Positions 38,161 through 46,823 of a DNA stretch of 54,148 bases are shown here, piece after piece. The DNA is from Micromonospora thermarum (lineage in GTDB: Bacteria; Actinomycetota; Actinomycetes; Mycobacteriales; Micromonosporaceae). The notes below the pieces were generated by a model. The model was not told the DNA's origin. It searched no databases and saw only the letters and a program-made list of their open reading frames with translations. Within the stretch, counting starts at the first letter, position 1. Every line of letters starts with the position of its first letter. Location: assembly GCF_012034245.1 (NCBI RefSeq), contig NZ_JAATEO010000035.1:1-54148 (forward strand), written 5' to 3'. The position numbers and the translations under genes were made by a program.

Positions 38161-39494
38161 CGGAGACGACGACGGACCGGCGGGACGGGGAGGCGTTACG
38201 GGGGCGGATCGCGGCGGAGCTGGCCCGTACCCGCGCCCGCACCGCCGCACTGACCGACGCGGTCGACGACGAGGATCTGATGCGGCAGCACTCGCCCCTG
38301 ATGTCCCCGCTCGTGTGGGACCTTGCCCACGTGGGCAACCAGGAGGAACTCTGGCTGGTCCGCGACGTCGGGGGCCGCGCACCGGTCCGCCACGACATCG
38401 ACGACCTCTACGACGCGTTCAAGCAGCCCCGTCGGGACCGGCCGGCCCTGCCGCTGCTGCCGCCGACCGAGGCCCGCGCCTACGTGGCGACCGTCCGGGA
38501 CAAGGTCTTCGACCTGCTGGACCGCGTGGCCTTCACGGACCGGCCGCTGGTCGTCGACGGATTCGCCTTCGGCATGATCGTCCAGCACGAGCAGCAGCAC
38601 GACGAGACCATGCTCGCCACCCACCAGCTGCGCGCCGGCGCGGCCGTCCTGGACGCTCCGCCTCCGCCCGAGCCGCGCGCCCGGGGCGGCGGGGAGGTGC
38701 TGGTCCCGGCCGGCGAGTTCACCATGGGCACCGACACCGACCCGTGGGCACTGGACAACGAACGCCCCGCACACCGGGTGCGCCTTCCGGCGTACGTGAT
38801 CGACGCGGCGCCGGTCACCAACGGCGCGTACGCGGCGTTCATCGCCGACGGCGGCTACGACGAGTCCCGCTGGTGGAGCCCTGCCGGATGGGCGCACCGG
38901 CAGGAGGCGGGGCTGACCGCCCCGATGCACTGGCGCCGCGACGGCGACGGCTGGGCGTACCGCCGCTTCGGCCGGTGGGCGCCGGTCCGCGCCGACGAAC
39001 CGGTGGTGCACGTCTGCTTCCACGAGGCGGAGGCGTACGCCGCCTGGGCCGGTAAGCGGCTGCCCACCGAGGCGGAGTGGGAGAAGGCGGCCCGCTGGGA
39101 CCCGGCGACCGGCCGCTCCCGCCGCTACCCCTGGGGCGACGAGGATCCCACGGCGGCCCACGCCAACCTCGGCCAGCGGCACCTCTGGCCGGCGCCGGTC
39201 GGTGCGTACCCGGCCGGGGCGTCGCCGCTGGGCGTCCACCAGCTCATCGGCGACGTCTGGGAGTGGACCTCGACGAGCTTCCGCGGCCACCCGGGCTTCA
39301 CCGCCTTCCCGTACCGGGAGTACTCGGAGGTCTTCTTCGGCGACGACTACCGGGTGCTGCGTGGCGGGTCGTTCGGCACCGACCGGTCGGCCTGCCGGGG
39401 CACCTTCCGCAACTGGGACTACCCGATCCGGCGGCAGATCTTCAGCGGGTTCCGCTGCGCCCGGGACGCCACGCCCGAGGAGGCCCACGCGTGA
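38157..39494 (+). CDS. egtB: Hercynine oxygenase (sulfoxide synthase)
   Basis: A 445-residue EgtB. The N-terminal DinB-like domain carries the iron-binding motif HEQQHDETML near residue 143 and an earlier His in WDLAHVGNQEE. The C-terminal formylglycine-generating-enzyme-like domain spans residues about 180-440 (GEFTMGTDTDPW, RLPTEAEWEKAARWD, GDVWEWTSTSF, VLRGGSFGT). It joins hercynine and gamma-glutamylcysteine with O2. GTG 38157 sits in the egtA stop. Confidence 0.95.
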   Translation: MTETTTDRRDGEALRGRIAAELARTRARTAALTDAVDDEDLMRQHSPLMSPLVWDLAHVGNQEELWLVRDVGGRAPVRHDIDDLYDAFKQPRRDRPALPLLPPTEARAYVATVRDKVFDLLDRVAFTDRPLVVDGFAFGMIVQHEQQHDETMLATHQLRAGAAVLDAPPPPEPRARGGGEVLVPAGEFTMGTDTDPWALDNERPAHRVRLPAYVIDAAPVTNGAYAAFIADGGYDESRWWSPAGWAHRQEAGLTAPMHWRRDGDGWAYRRFGRWAPVRADEPVVHVCFHEAEAYAAWAGKRLPTEAEWEKAARWDPATGRSRRYPWGDEDPTAAHANLGQRHLWPAPVGAYPAGASPLGVHQLIGDVWEWTSTSFRGHPGFTAFPYREYSEVFFGDDYRVLRGGSFGTDRSACRGTFRNWDYPIRRQIFSGFRCARDATPEEAHA

Positions 39495-39507
39495 GGGTGG
39501 GCGCCTG

Positions 39508-40254
39508 ATGTGCCGCCACCTGGCGTACCTCGGGCCACCGGTCAGCCTGCGGGAGCTGCTGTTCGATCCGCCGTACTCGCTGGTGCGCCAGTCCTGGGCG
39601 CCGCGCGACATGCGCGGCGGCGGGACGATCAACGCCGACGGTTTCGGCGTGGGCTGGTATCCGGGCGACGGTGAGCCGGTGCGCTACCGGCGGGCCCAGC
39701 CGATCTGGAGCGACCCGACGATCGCGCAGCTCGCCGGCGTCACGTCCGCCGGCGCGGTGCTCGCGGCGGTGCGGTCGGCGACGGTCGGCATGGCGGTGCT
39801 GGACTCGGCCGCCGCACCGTTCGCCGAGGGGCGGTGGCTGTTCAGCCACAACGGCGCGGTGCGGGGCTGGCCGGACAGCCTGGTCCCGCTCGCCGCCGCC
39901 CTGCCCGTCCGCGACCTGATCACCCTGGACGCGGCCACCGACTCGGCGCTGCTGTGGGCGTTGGTCCGGCACCGGTTGCGGTCCGGGATCAAGCCGAACC
40001 GGGCCGTCGCCGAGACGGTCGTCTCGGTGACCCGGACGGCGCCCGGGTCGCGGCTCAACCTGCTGCTCACCGACGGGCACACCGTGGTGGCGAGCGTGGT
40101 CGGGCACGCGCTGTCGATCCGCACGACGCCGGCCTCGGTGCTGCTGGCGTCCGAGCCGCACGACGACGACCCCGGCTGGCAGGAGGTGCCGGACGGGCAT
40201 CTGGTGGAGGCCACCGCCGCCGGGGTGCGGGTCCGCGCCCTGACGGAGGCGTGA
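39508..40254 (+). CDS. egtC: Gamma-glutamyl-hercynylcysteine sulfoxide amidohydrolase
   Basis: A 248-residue class II glutamine-amidotransferase-fold protein with nucleophile Cys2 (MCRHLAYLG), NADGFGVGWY and FSHNGAVRGW. It removes the glutamyl group from the EgtB product. It starts 13 bases after egtB, with GAGGGTGGG as ribosome binding site. Confidence 0.93.
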   Translation: MCRHLAYLGPPVSLRELLFDPPYSLVRQSWAPRDMRGGGTINADGFGVGWYPGDGEPVRYRRAQPIWSDPTIAQLAGVTSAGAVLAAVRSATVGMAVLDSAAAPFAEGRWLFSHNGAVRGWPDSLVPLAAALPVRDLITLDAATDSALLWALVRHRLRSGIKPNRAVAETVVSVTRTAPGSRLNLLLTDGHTVVASVVGHALSIRTTPASVLLASEPHDDDPGWQEVPDGHLVEATAAGVRVRALTEA

Positions 40255-40289
40255 CCACCCGCCGACACACCTCGACAGGAAGGGCAGAC

Positions 40290-41255
40290 ATGGGCGCGGA
40301 GCCGTTGGAGATCCACCTCGAGGAGCAGGACCTGGGACGCAGTCTGCGGGAGGACGTCCGCACCGGGCTGACCGCCGAGGAGAAGTGGTTGCCCCCGAAG
40401 TGGTTCTACGACGCCCGGGGCAGCCAGCTCTTCGAGGAGATCACCCGGTTGCCGGAGTACTACCCGACCCGGGCCGAGCGCGCGGTGCTCGCCGAACGGG
40501 CCGGCGACATCGCCGCCGTCACCGGGGCCAAGACGCTGATCGAGCTGGGCTCGGGCTCGTCGGAGAAGACCCGGTTGCTGCTGGACGCGTTCACCCGACA
40601 CGGCGACCTGGGCACCTTCGTGCCGCTGGACGTGTCGGTGAGCGCACTGCGGCAGTCCACCGCCGAGATCGCGGCCGACTACCCGGGCCTCCGGGTCCGC
40701 GGCATCGTCGGCGACTTCACCCGGCACCTCGACCGGCTGCCGGCCGGTGGCCGGCGGCTCGTGGTGTTCCTCGGCGGCACGATCGGCAACCTGCTGCCGG
40801 CCGAGCGCGCGGAGTTCCTGGCCCAGATGCGTGCCGCCCTGGAACCGGGGGACTGGCTGCTCGTCGGCACGGACCTCGTCAAGGATCCGGCGGTCATCGT
40901 GCCGGCGTACGACGACGCGGCCGGGGTGACCGCCGAGTTCAACCGCAACGTGCTGCGGGTGATCAACCGGGAGCTGGGCGCCGACTTCGACCCCGAGGGG
41001 TTCTGCCACGTGGCGTGCTGGGACGCGGAGCGCGAGTGGATCGAGATGCGGTTGCGGGCACTGCGCCCGATGCGCGTCCGGGTGCTCGACCTCGACGTGA
41101 CGTTCGCCGCCGGGGAAGAGCTGCGCACCGAGGTCTCGGCGAAGTTCCGGCCCGAGGGAATCGCGGCGGAGCTGGCCGGGGCGGGCTTCACCGCCCACGA
41201 CTTCTGGACCGACCCCGGGAGCCTGTTCGGCGTGACCCTCGCCCGGGCCGACTGA
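40290..41255 (+). CDS. egtD: L-histidine N-alpha-methyltransferase
   Basis: A 321-residue EgtD. It has KWFYDARGSQLFEEITRLPEYYPTR in outline, the SAM-binding IELGSGSSEKT near residue 85 and FLGGTIGNLLPAER. It trimethylates histidine to hercynine, the first step of the pathway. AGGAAGG precedes ATG 40290. No egtE (the PLP-dependent lyase) follows; a terminator and a riboswitch come next. Confidence 0.95.
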   Translation: MGAEPLEIHLEEQDLGRSLREDVRTGLTAEEKWLPPKWFYDARGSQLFEEITRLPEYYPTRAERAVLAERAGDIAAVTGAKTLIELGSGSSEKTRLLLDAFTRHGDLGTFVPLDVSVSALRQSTAEIAADYPGLRVRGIVGDFTRHLDRLPAGGRRLVVFLGGTIGNLLPAERAEFLAQMRAALEPGDWLLVGTDLVKDPAVIVPAYDDAAGVTAEFNRNVLRVINRELGADFDPEGFCHVACWDAEREWIEMRLRALRPMRVRVLDLDVTFAAGEELRTEVSAKFRPEGIAAELAGAGFTAHDFWTDPGSLFGVTLARAD

Positions 41256-41267
41256 GCGGGTGAGGCT

Positions 41268-41301
41268 GTTCACCCCCCGCCGGTCACCGGCGGGGGTGAA
41301 C
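41268..41301 (+). terminator. Terminator of the egt operon
   Basis: A 15-base-pair stem (GTTCACCCCC...GGGGGTGAAC, one bulged C) with a three-base loop, 13 bases after egtD. Confidence 0.85.
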
Positions 41302-41314
41302 CGTTAAGGTGGAC

Positions 41315-41470
41315 GGCGCGAAGGGGAGTAGCCCCCAATGTCGTGGTCGACACACTGGTGCGTTCCGCACCCGGCCACGCGGCCCCGTTATGACAGGGCG
41401 GGCGAGACCTTCGACCCAGGCTGGTGCAGCCGGGTCGAGGGCGCCCCGTACCTCCTCCCGGCCTGATCCG
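41315..41470 (+). ncRNA. yybP-ykoY manganese riboswitch
   Basis: The 5' core GAAGGGGAGTAGC (41320-41332) and the 3' core GCGAGACCTTC (41402-41413) are the signature halves of the yybP-ykoY aptamer, which binds Mn2+. Paired arms lie between and around them. It ends just before the ribosome binding site of a UPF0016 gene, a classic target of this riboswitch. Boundaries are approximate. Confidence 0.82.
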
Positions 41471-41480
41471 AGAGGATGTC

Positions 41481-42068
41481 ATGGAGGGTTTCCTCGTCGC
41501 GCTGGTGGTCAGCTTCGGCGTCATCTTCGTCGCCGAGTTGGGCGACAAGTCCCAGCTGATGGCCCTGACCTTCGCCACGCGCTTCAAGCCGATGCCGGTG
41601 CTGATCGGCATCACCGTCGCCACGGCCGTCGTGCACCTGGCGTCGGTGGCGATCGGCTACGGCCTGGGCGCCGCGCTGCCCACCGAGTGGATCTCCCTCC
41701 TCGCGGGTGTCGCGTTCCTCGGCTTCGGCGCGTGGACGCTGCGCGGCGACACACTCACCGAGGAGGAACGGCGTAAGGCGGAGAAGAGCAGCAAATCGGC
41801 GACCGTCGCGGTCGGGGTGGCCTTCTTCCTCGCCGAGCTGGGCGACAAGACCATGTTGGCCACCATCACCCTGGCCACCCAGTACGGCTGGTTCGGCACG
41901 TGGATCGGCTCCACCGTCGGCATGGTGGCCGCGGACGCCCTGGCGATCCTCGTGGGCCGGCTGCTCGGCCGGAAGCTGCCCGAGAAGACCGTGAGGTACG
42001 GCGCCGCGATCCTCTTCGCCATCTGCGGGCTGTGGCTGATCCTGGAGGCCGGCAGCCAGTTGACCTGA
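41481..42068 (+). CDS. UPF0016/GDT1-family manganese exporter
   Basis: A 195-residue membrane protein with six helices in two repeats. Each repeat has the E-x-G-D-K-S/T motif of the family (VAELGDKSQLMALTFATR near residue 18 and LAELGDKTMLATITLATQ near 118), which binds the cation. The family exports Mn2+ or exchanges Ca2+/Mn2+ for H+. The upstream Mn riboswitch supports manganese. GAGAGGA precedes ATG 41481. Confidence 0.93.
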   Translation: MEGFLVALVVSFGVIFVAELGDKSQLMALTFATRFKPMPVLIGITVATAVVHLASVAIGYGLGAALPTEWISLLAGVAFLGFGAWTLRGDTLTEEERRKAEKSSKSATVAVGVAFFLAELGDKTMLATITLATQYGWFGTWIGSTVGMVAADALAILVGRLLGRKLPEKTVRYGAAILFAICGLWLILEAGSQLT

Positions 42069-42108
42069 CGAGTCGACTACCCGCCCGCCCGCCGGGTATC
42101 GCCGGCAG

Positions 42109-42462
42109 GTGGGGGACATCCTGCGGGACGGCTACGAGTTCCTGGTCGCCACGGTGGAGCTGGCGGGTGCGCTGATCATCTTCGTCGGGGCGGCCTGGGC
42201 GACGGCCCGCTTCGTGGTCGAAGGGCTGCGGCACCGCACCGCCGAGGTGTTCACCCCGATCCGGCTCTCCCTGGGGCGGTTCCTCACCCTCGGGCTGGAG
42301 TTCCTGCTCGCGGCGGACATCCTGCGGACGGCCGCGTCGCCGACCTTCACCCAGATCGGCCAGTTGGCTGCCATCGCCGCCATCCGGACAGCGCTCAACT
42401 ACTTCCTCCGTCGGGAGATCCGCGAGGAGCAGCGGCAGGTCGAGGGGCGGGACGGGCCGTGA
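42109..42462 (+). CDS. DUF1622 family membrane protein
   Basis: A 117-residue protein with three membrane helices (VELAGALIIFVGAAWAT, FLTLGLEFLLAADILRT, QLAAIAAIRTALNYFL). The sequence RLSLGRFLTLGLEFLLAADI is typical of DUF1622. Role unknown. It starts at GTG 42109, 40 bases after the exporter, and overlaps the next gene by GTGA, so the small genes form an operon. Confidence 0.85.
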   Translation: MGDILRDGYEFLVATVELAGALIIFVGAAWATARFVVEGLRHRTAEVFTPIRLSLGRFLTLGLEFLLAADILRTAASPTFTQIGQLAAIAAIRTALNYFLRREIREEQRQVEGRDGP

Positions 42463-42779
42463 TCCACGCCCTGGCCACCGTCACCACGGCGCTCGCCGCC
42501 GTGGCGGGGTTGGCCGCGCTGGTCGGTACGGGCTCCGGGCGCGCCGCCCTGCGGGTGCTGCTGGACCTGCTCATCGCCGCCGGCCTGCTCCGGCTCACGG
42601 TCAGCCAGGGCTGGGTGGATCTGGCCGGGGCCGCGGCGATCGTCGCGCTGCGCCGGCTGCTCTGGTCGGTCCTGACCACTTCCGGGCGACTATCCGCACC
42701 CCGTCCGGGGAAAGACGATCACGGACCGCCGCTGACGGTGGGCGGTGGAAGCGGACGTTCCGGGAGGTTGACCCCATGA
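42459..42779 (+). CDS. Small membrane protein, function unknown
   Basis: A 106-residue protein with two or three hydrophobic segments (ATVTTALAAVAGLAALVG, VLLDLLIAAGLLRLTV, LAGAAAIVALRRLLW) and a polar C-terminal tail. It is coupled to DUF1622 upstream and to the next small gene downstream by four-base overlaps. DUF1622 genes are often followed by such a partner. No function can be read. Confidence 0.7.
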   Translation: MIHALATVTTALAAVAGLAALVGTGSGRAALRVLLDLLIAAGLLRLTVSQGWVDLAGAAAIVALRRLLWSVLTTSGRLSAPRPGKDDHGPPLTVGGGSGRSGRLTP

Positions 42780-42973
42780 GCAGGCATGACGAGCCGAACG
42801 AGTACGGCTTCGCCGGCGAAGGCACGGCGCCCGAGCCGCCGCCCGGCGGCCGGGCCGACGAGCAGGACCGGGCGGAGGAGGTGGCGGTGCCGGGCGACGA
42901 CTTCCTGGAGCCGGTGACCGATGCGCTCGCCGACGAGCAGGAGGAGCGCCGGCGTACCGAGCGGCGGGCCTGA
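42776..42973 (+). CDS. Small acidic hypothetical protein
   Basis: A 65-residue, strongly charged, Asp/Glu/Arg-rich protein without hydrophobic segments. ATG 42776 overlaps the preceding stop (ATGA) and GGGAGG lies upstream. Conserved gene order would be needed to confirm it; the coupling supports it as real. Confidence 0.6.
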   Translation: MSRHDEPNEYGFAGEGTAPEPPPGGRADEQDRAEEVAVPGDDFLEPVTDALADEQEERRRTERRA

Positions 42974-42988
42974 GGACCGGCGGCGGAT

Positions 42989-43010
42989 GCCGGGCGGCCC
43001 TCCGCCCGGC
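42989..43010. terminator. Terminator between the small-gene operon and nhaA
   Basis: A perfect nine-base-pair stem (GCCGGGCGG / CCGCCCGGC) with a CCCT loop, 16 bases after the last stop, between convergent genes. Confidence 0.7.
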
Positions 43011-43089
43011 CCGCCGCGGCGCCCTCAGGTGTGCCCGCGCGGTCCGTCGGCGCCAGCCCCCGCCTCGGGCCCGGGGTGGCGCGCGCCGG

Positions 43090-44403
43090 TCAGGCGTCCG
43101 GGCGCTGGTAGACGTCGGGGATGCCGTCGCGGTCCGTGTCCACCCGTTCCGCCTCGGCGATCCGCCGGTAGGCGGCGTTGCGACGGAGCAGGACCGTCGT
43201 GGCGAGCAGCGCCGAGATCACCGAGCCACTCAGAACCGCCGCCTTCACGTTGTCGTCCGCCGGGCTGCCGGCGCCGAACGCCAGCTCGCCGATCAGCAGT
43301 GACACGGTGAAGCCGATGCCGGCCAGCAGGGCGACGCCGAGCAGATCCGACCAGGTGATGTCCTCGTCCAGTTGGGCGCGGGTGAACCGGGCCAGCAGGA
43401 ACGCCGAGCCGAAGACGCCGATCGCCTTGCCGAGCACCAGGCCGGCGACGATACCGATGACGATCGGGTCGGTCACCACCGCACCCAGATCCGCGTCGCG
43501 CAGGGAGACCCCGGCGGCGAAGAACGCGAAGACCGGCACGGCGAATCCCGCGGACACCGGCCGCCACCGGTGCTCCAGGTGCTCGGCGAGCCCGTGCCGG
43601 TCGCCCTTCGCCGCGCGCAGCACCGGAACGGTGAAGCCGAGCAGCACGCCAGCCACCGTGGCGTGCACGCCGGAGGCGTGCACGAGCGCCCAGGCCGTGA
43701 CGGCGAGCGGGATGAGGGCCCACCACCACGTCCGGCGGCGCTGCACCAGCAGCCCGAAGACCGTGATCGGCACGAGCGCGCCGAGCAGTGGCAGCAGGCT
43801 GAAGTCGTCGGTGTAGAAGACGGCGATGATCGTGATGGCGAAGAGGTCGTCGACCACGGCGAGGGTGAGCAGGAAGGCCCGCAGCCCCTGGGGCAGGTGG
43901 GAGCCGATCACGGCCAGGACCGCGAGGGCGAAGGCGATGTCGGTCGCGGTGGGGATCGCCCAGCCGCGCAGTCCCTCGCCGCCCGCGGCCAGGGTGACCC
44001 CGACATAGATCAGCGCGGGCGCCGCCATTCCGCCGAGCGCGGCGACCACCGGCAGGGCGGCACGTCGCGGGTCCCGTAGCTCACCGGCGACGAATTCCCG
44101 CTTGAGTTCCAGGCCGACCACGAAGAAGAACACGGCCAGCAGGCCGTCCGCGGCCCACGTCGCCAGCGTCAGGTCCAGGTGCAGGGCCGAGCCACCCGGC
44201 CAGGGCACCCACCTGGTGAGCGCGGTGTACGCGTCCCCCCACGGCGAATTCGCCCAGGCCAGAGCCACGACCGCGCCGAGCAGCAGCAGACCGCCGCCGA
44301 CCGTCTCGGTGCGCAGCACGTCGGCCAGGAACCGCGCCTCCGGCCAGGAGGTACGCGAGAACAGGCGACGGGAGCGGGCGGGCTGCGGGGTGCGGTCGGT
44401 CAC
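43090..44403 (-). CDS. nhaA: Na+/H+ antiporter NhaA
   Basis: A 437-residue inner-membrane antiporter with about twelve helices. It has ADGLLAVFFFVVGLELKREF near residue 80, the paired Asp of the ion site in VVDDLFAITIIAVFY, and TATDIAFALAVLAVIGSHLP, all NhaA landmarks. It expels Na+ in exchange for protons. GTG 44403 is chosen; the frame is open 21 codons upstream. The tail (DTDRDGIPDVYQRPDA) resembles a calcium-type DxDxDG loop. Confidence 0.93.
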   Translation of the reverse strand: MTDRTPQPARSRRLFSRTSWPEARFLADVLRTETVGGGLLLLGAVVALAWANSPWGDAYTALTRWVPWPGGSALHLDLTLATWAADGLLAVFFFVVGLELKREFVAGELRDPRRAALPVVAALGGMAAPALIYVGVTLAAGGEGLRGWAIPTATDIAFALAVLAVIGSHLPQGLRAFLLTLAVVDDLFAITIIAVFYTDDFSLLPLLGALVPITVFGLLVQRRRTWWWALIPLAVTAWALVHASGVHATVAGVLLGFTVPVLRAAKGDRHGLAEHLEHRWRPVSAGFAVPVFAFFAAGVSLRDADLGAVVTDPIVIGIVAGLVLGKAIGVFGSAFLLARFTRAQLDEDITWSDLLGVALLAGIGFTVSLLIGELAFGAGSPADDNVKAAVLSGSVISALLATTVLLRRNAAYRRIAEAERVDTDRDGIPDVYQRPDA

Positions 44404-44590
44404 GGGCGATCCATCCGGAAGCGTCGAGGGCAGCAGGAGTCGATCGCCGACCAGGCTTCCCGGCACACCACCCGCAACCCTATCCAGCCGGACGGTCGAC
44501 CGCGAACGGAGATGACGTGACCTCGCCCGCGCCGTTCCGTTTGTCCCTGAGGAAATGTGCGCCCGGCTGATAGTCGAAAATGCATAACTC

Positions 44591-44619
44591 CGGACATAAG
44601 ACGCACGAGCCGCTTTAAT
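44591..44619 (+). promoter_or_regulatory. Possible promoter of the exopolysaccharide genes
   Basis: CGGACA and TTTAAT with a 17-base spacer, 80 bases before the tyrosine-kinase start, in an AT-rich stretch. The match is fair; transcription is unproven. Confidence 0.4.
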
Positions 44620-44698
44620 GGTTTCACGCGATTAAGACGACCTTGGGGGTTTTCGTGAAGTTCTTTGGCGTTACCGGCCTGGTACGGAGGCGCGCCTG

Positions 44699-46156
44699 AT
44701 GGACCTGTACCGCCACCTCCGCCTTGTGCGCCGGCACTGGTGGATCGTTCTCCTCACGCTCATGGTCGCGGTGGGCGTCACCGCCCTGGTCACCGTCCGG
44801 GCCCAGCCCCGGTACGTCGCCTCGGTGACCTTCTTCGTCACGACGCCCAGCGCGGGGGTGACCGACGCCTACCAGGGCGGTCTGTTCCTCCAGCAGCGCG
44901 TGAAGTCGTACGCGGAACTGCTGACCAGCGACCGCCTCGCGCAGAGCGTGGTGGCCGACAACCCGGTCGGCCTCACCGCCGAGCAGATCCAGCGGCGGGT
45001 GAGCACCTCCACCGAGACCGGTACCGTCCTGCTGCGCGCCTCGGTCACCGACACCGACCAGACCCGCGCGCTGCGGGTGACCGAGGCCCTGTCGGCGAAG
45101 TTCGTCGAGCTGGTGCAGAAGGTCGAGACCACGCCGGACGGCAAGGCCGGCCCGATCAAGATCGAGGTGGTCAGCGGGCCACGGGTCAGCCCGACACCGG
45201 TCTCCCCGCAGCCGGTCCGCAACTTCACGATCGGAGCGCTGATCGGCCTGCTGGCCGGCGTCGGCCTGGCGATCCTGCGCGGGCTCGCCGACGTCCGGCT
45301 GCGCGACGCCGCCGGCCTCCAGCGCGCCACCGGCAGTCCGCTGCTCGGGGAGATCCCGTTCGAGAGCACGGCGAAGGCGTCCCCGCTCATCGTCGGCGAG
45401 GCCGCCACCTCCGCCCGGGCCGAGGCGGTCCGGAAGCTGCGGACGAACCTGCGCTTCGTCGACGTGCACGAGCCGGCCCGGGTCATCGCCGTCACCAGCG
45501 CGTTGCAGGGCGAGGGCAAGACGACCCTCTCCTGCAACCTCGCCATCGCGCTGGCCGAGGCCGGCTGGCGGGTGCTGCTGGTCGACGCCGACCTGCGCCG
45601 CCCGAAGGTCGGCGACTACCTCGGGCTGGACAACGGCGTCGGGCTCACCGACGTGCTGGTCGGCGACGTGCAGGTCGGGGACGTCGTCCAGCGCTGGGGC
45701 GACAAGTCCCTGCTGGTGCTGCCCAGCGGTTCGGCGCCGCCCAACCCGAGCGAACTGCTCGGCTCGAAGGCGATGGCCGACCTGCTGCTCGGGCTGCGCG
45801 AGTCGGCCGACATCGTCATCATCGACACCGCGCCGCTGCTCGCCGTCACCGACGGCGTCGTGGTCGCCGTCCAGGCCGACGGCGCCCTGCTGGTGACCCA
45901 GCAGGGCCGGACGTCCCGCTCGCAGGTGGCCACCGCCGCCCGGTCGCTGCACTCGGTCTCGGTGCGGATGCTCGGCTGCGTCCTCAACATGGCCAAGGTG
46001 CCGAAGGCGGAGGCCTACCAGTACGAGGCCTACCGGGTGGTCGCCGCCGCCGAGCCGCCCGCCGTGCCGGCCGAGCGGGTCTCCGGTCCCCGGCACGCCG
46101 AGCAGCCGGGCGTGGTCAGCGACCACACGCAGGAACTCACCCGGCTGTCCCGATGA
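44699..46156 (+). CDS. Polysaccharide co-polymerase / BY-type tyrosine autokinase
   Basis: A 485-residue Wzz-CpsD fusion. The N-terminal chain-length-determinant domain has two membrane helices (HWWIVLLTLMVAVGVTALV and, near residue 178, NFTIGALIGLLAGVGLAIL). The kinase domain has Walker A ALQGEGKT near residue 268, Walker A' LLVDADLRRP and Walker B VIIDTAP. A C-terminal tyrosine cluster (Tyr440, 442, 445) is the likely autophosphorylation site. Such proteins control exopolysaccharide length and export. GGAGG precedes the ATG. Its end overlaps the convergent phosphatase gene by 20 bases. Confidence 0.92.
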   Translation: MDLYRHLRLVRRHWWIVLLTLMVAVGVTALVTVRAQPRYVASVTFFVTTPSAGVTDAYQGGLFLQQRVKSYAELLTSDRLAQSVVADNPVGLTAEQIQRRVSTSTETGTVLLRASVTDTDQTRALRVTEALSAKFVELVQKVETTPDGKAGPIKIEVVSGPRVSPTPVSPQPVRNFTIGALIGLLAGVGLAILRGLADVRLRDAAGLQRATGSPLLGEIPFESTAKASPLIVGEAATSARAEAVRKLRTNLRFVDVHEPARVIAVTSALQGEGKTTLSCNLAIALAEAGWRVLLVDADLRRPKVGDYLGLDNGVGLTDVLVGDVQVGDVVQRWGDKSLLVLPSGSAPPNPSELLGSKAMADLLLGLRESADIVIIDTAPLLAVTDGVVVAVQADGALLVTQQGRTSRSQVATAARSLHSVSVRMLGCVLNMAKVPKAEAYQYEAYRVVAAAEPPAVPAERVSGPRHAEQPGVVSDHTQELTRLSR

Positions 46157-46691
46157 GCGCCGCGAGGGGTCGCAGCGACCGTTCGATCTCCTCGGCGCAG
46201 CGTCGGAAGTCGGCGGCCGTACCGCCGATCGGGTCCCGCAGGTCATCCGCGTCGGGGGCGGCTGGTTGCAGCCGCCCCCGGGCGCGGGCGGCGGCCTCGA
46301 TCGCGGCGCGCAGCGGGTCGACGGCCGGCTCCGGCGCCGGCTCCGCCGCGGCGGCGAGCCGCCCGAACTGGCGCAGGGTGAACGTCCGGTGCAGCACGGC
46401 CGGCGCGAGGGTGGTGCACACCGAGCGCTGGCGCCGGGTCGCGGTCAGCACCAGCGTCGCGCCGACCAGGTGCTCGCGCGACAACCGGCGGGTGCGGAAC
46501 CCGGCCGGGTCCGCGCCGGTCCCGGCCGCGACCTCCGCCGCGTACGGGTGCATGGACCGGTCCTCGACGGCGTCGGTGCCGGCGCTGGCCACCTCGACCC
46601 GGCGGTCGGCCAGCAGCCGTCGGGCCAGGTACTCGGCCATCGGTGACCGGCACAGGTTGGCGTGGCAGACGAACAGCACCCGGTCGATCAT
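46137..46691 (-). CDS. Low-molecular-weight protein tyrosine phosphatase
   Basis: A 184-residue phosphatase. The P-loop is CHANLCRSPMAEY (C-x5-R-S near residue 8; the usual C-x-G-N has His-Ala-Asn here). The general-acid Asp is probably in LRDPIG near residue 155. It should dephosphorylate tyrosines, with the convergent autokinase the obvious substrate. ATG 46691 (MIDRVLFVCHANL) is chosen over a start 29 codons upstream that adds unlikely sequence. Confidence 0.88.
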   Translation of the reverse strand: MIDRVLFVCHANLCRSPMAEYLARRLLADRRVEVASAGTDAVEDRSMHPYAAEVAAGTGADPAGFRTRRLSREHLVGATLVLTATRRQRSVCTTLAPAVLHRTFTLRQFGRLAAAAEPAPEPAVDPLRAAIEAAARARGRLQPAAPDADDLRDPIGGTAADFRRCAEEIERSLRPLAALIGTAG

Positions 46692-46823
46692 CAGGACCCC
46701 TCTTACGGACACGGAGACGGTGGGCGTCCGGCACGGGCGGCCGGACGCGGAGGGGTTGCCCGCATCGTACGTGGGCACCCGCCGGGCGCGTCAGCATGCC
46801 GCGCCGAGCGCCGTGGAGTCCCG

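Noticed and set aside
46695..46823. Longer starts for the phosphatase and the glycosyltransferase
   Set aside because: The upstream extensions overlap each other on opposite strands and contain no conserved residues; both folds begin at the shorter starts.
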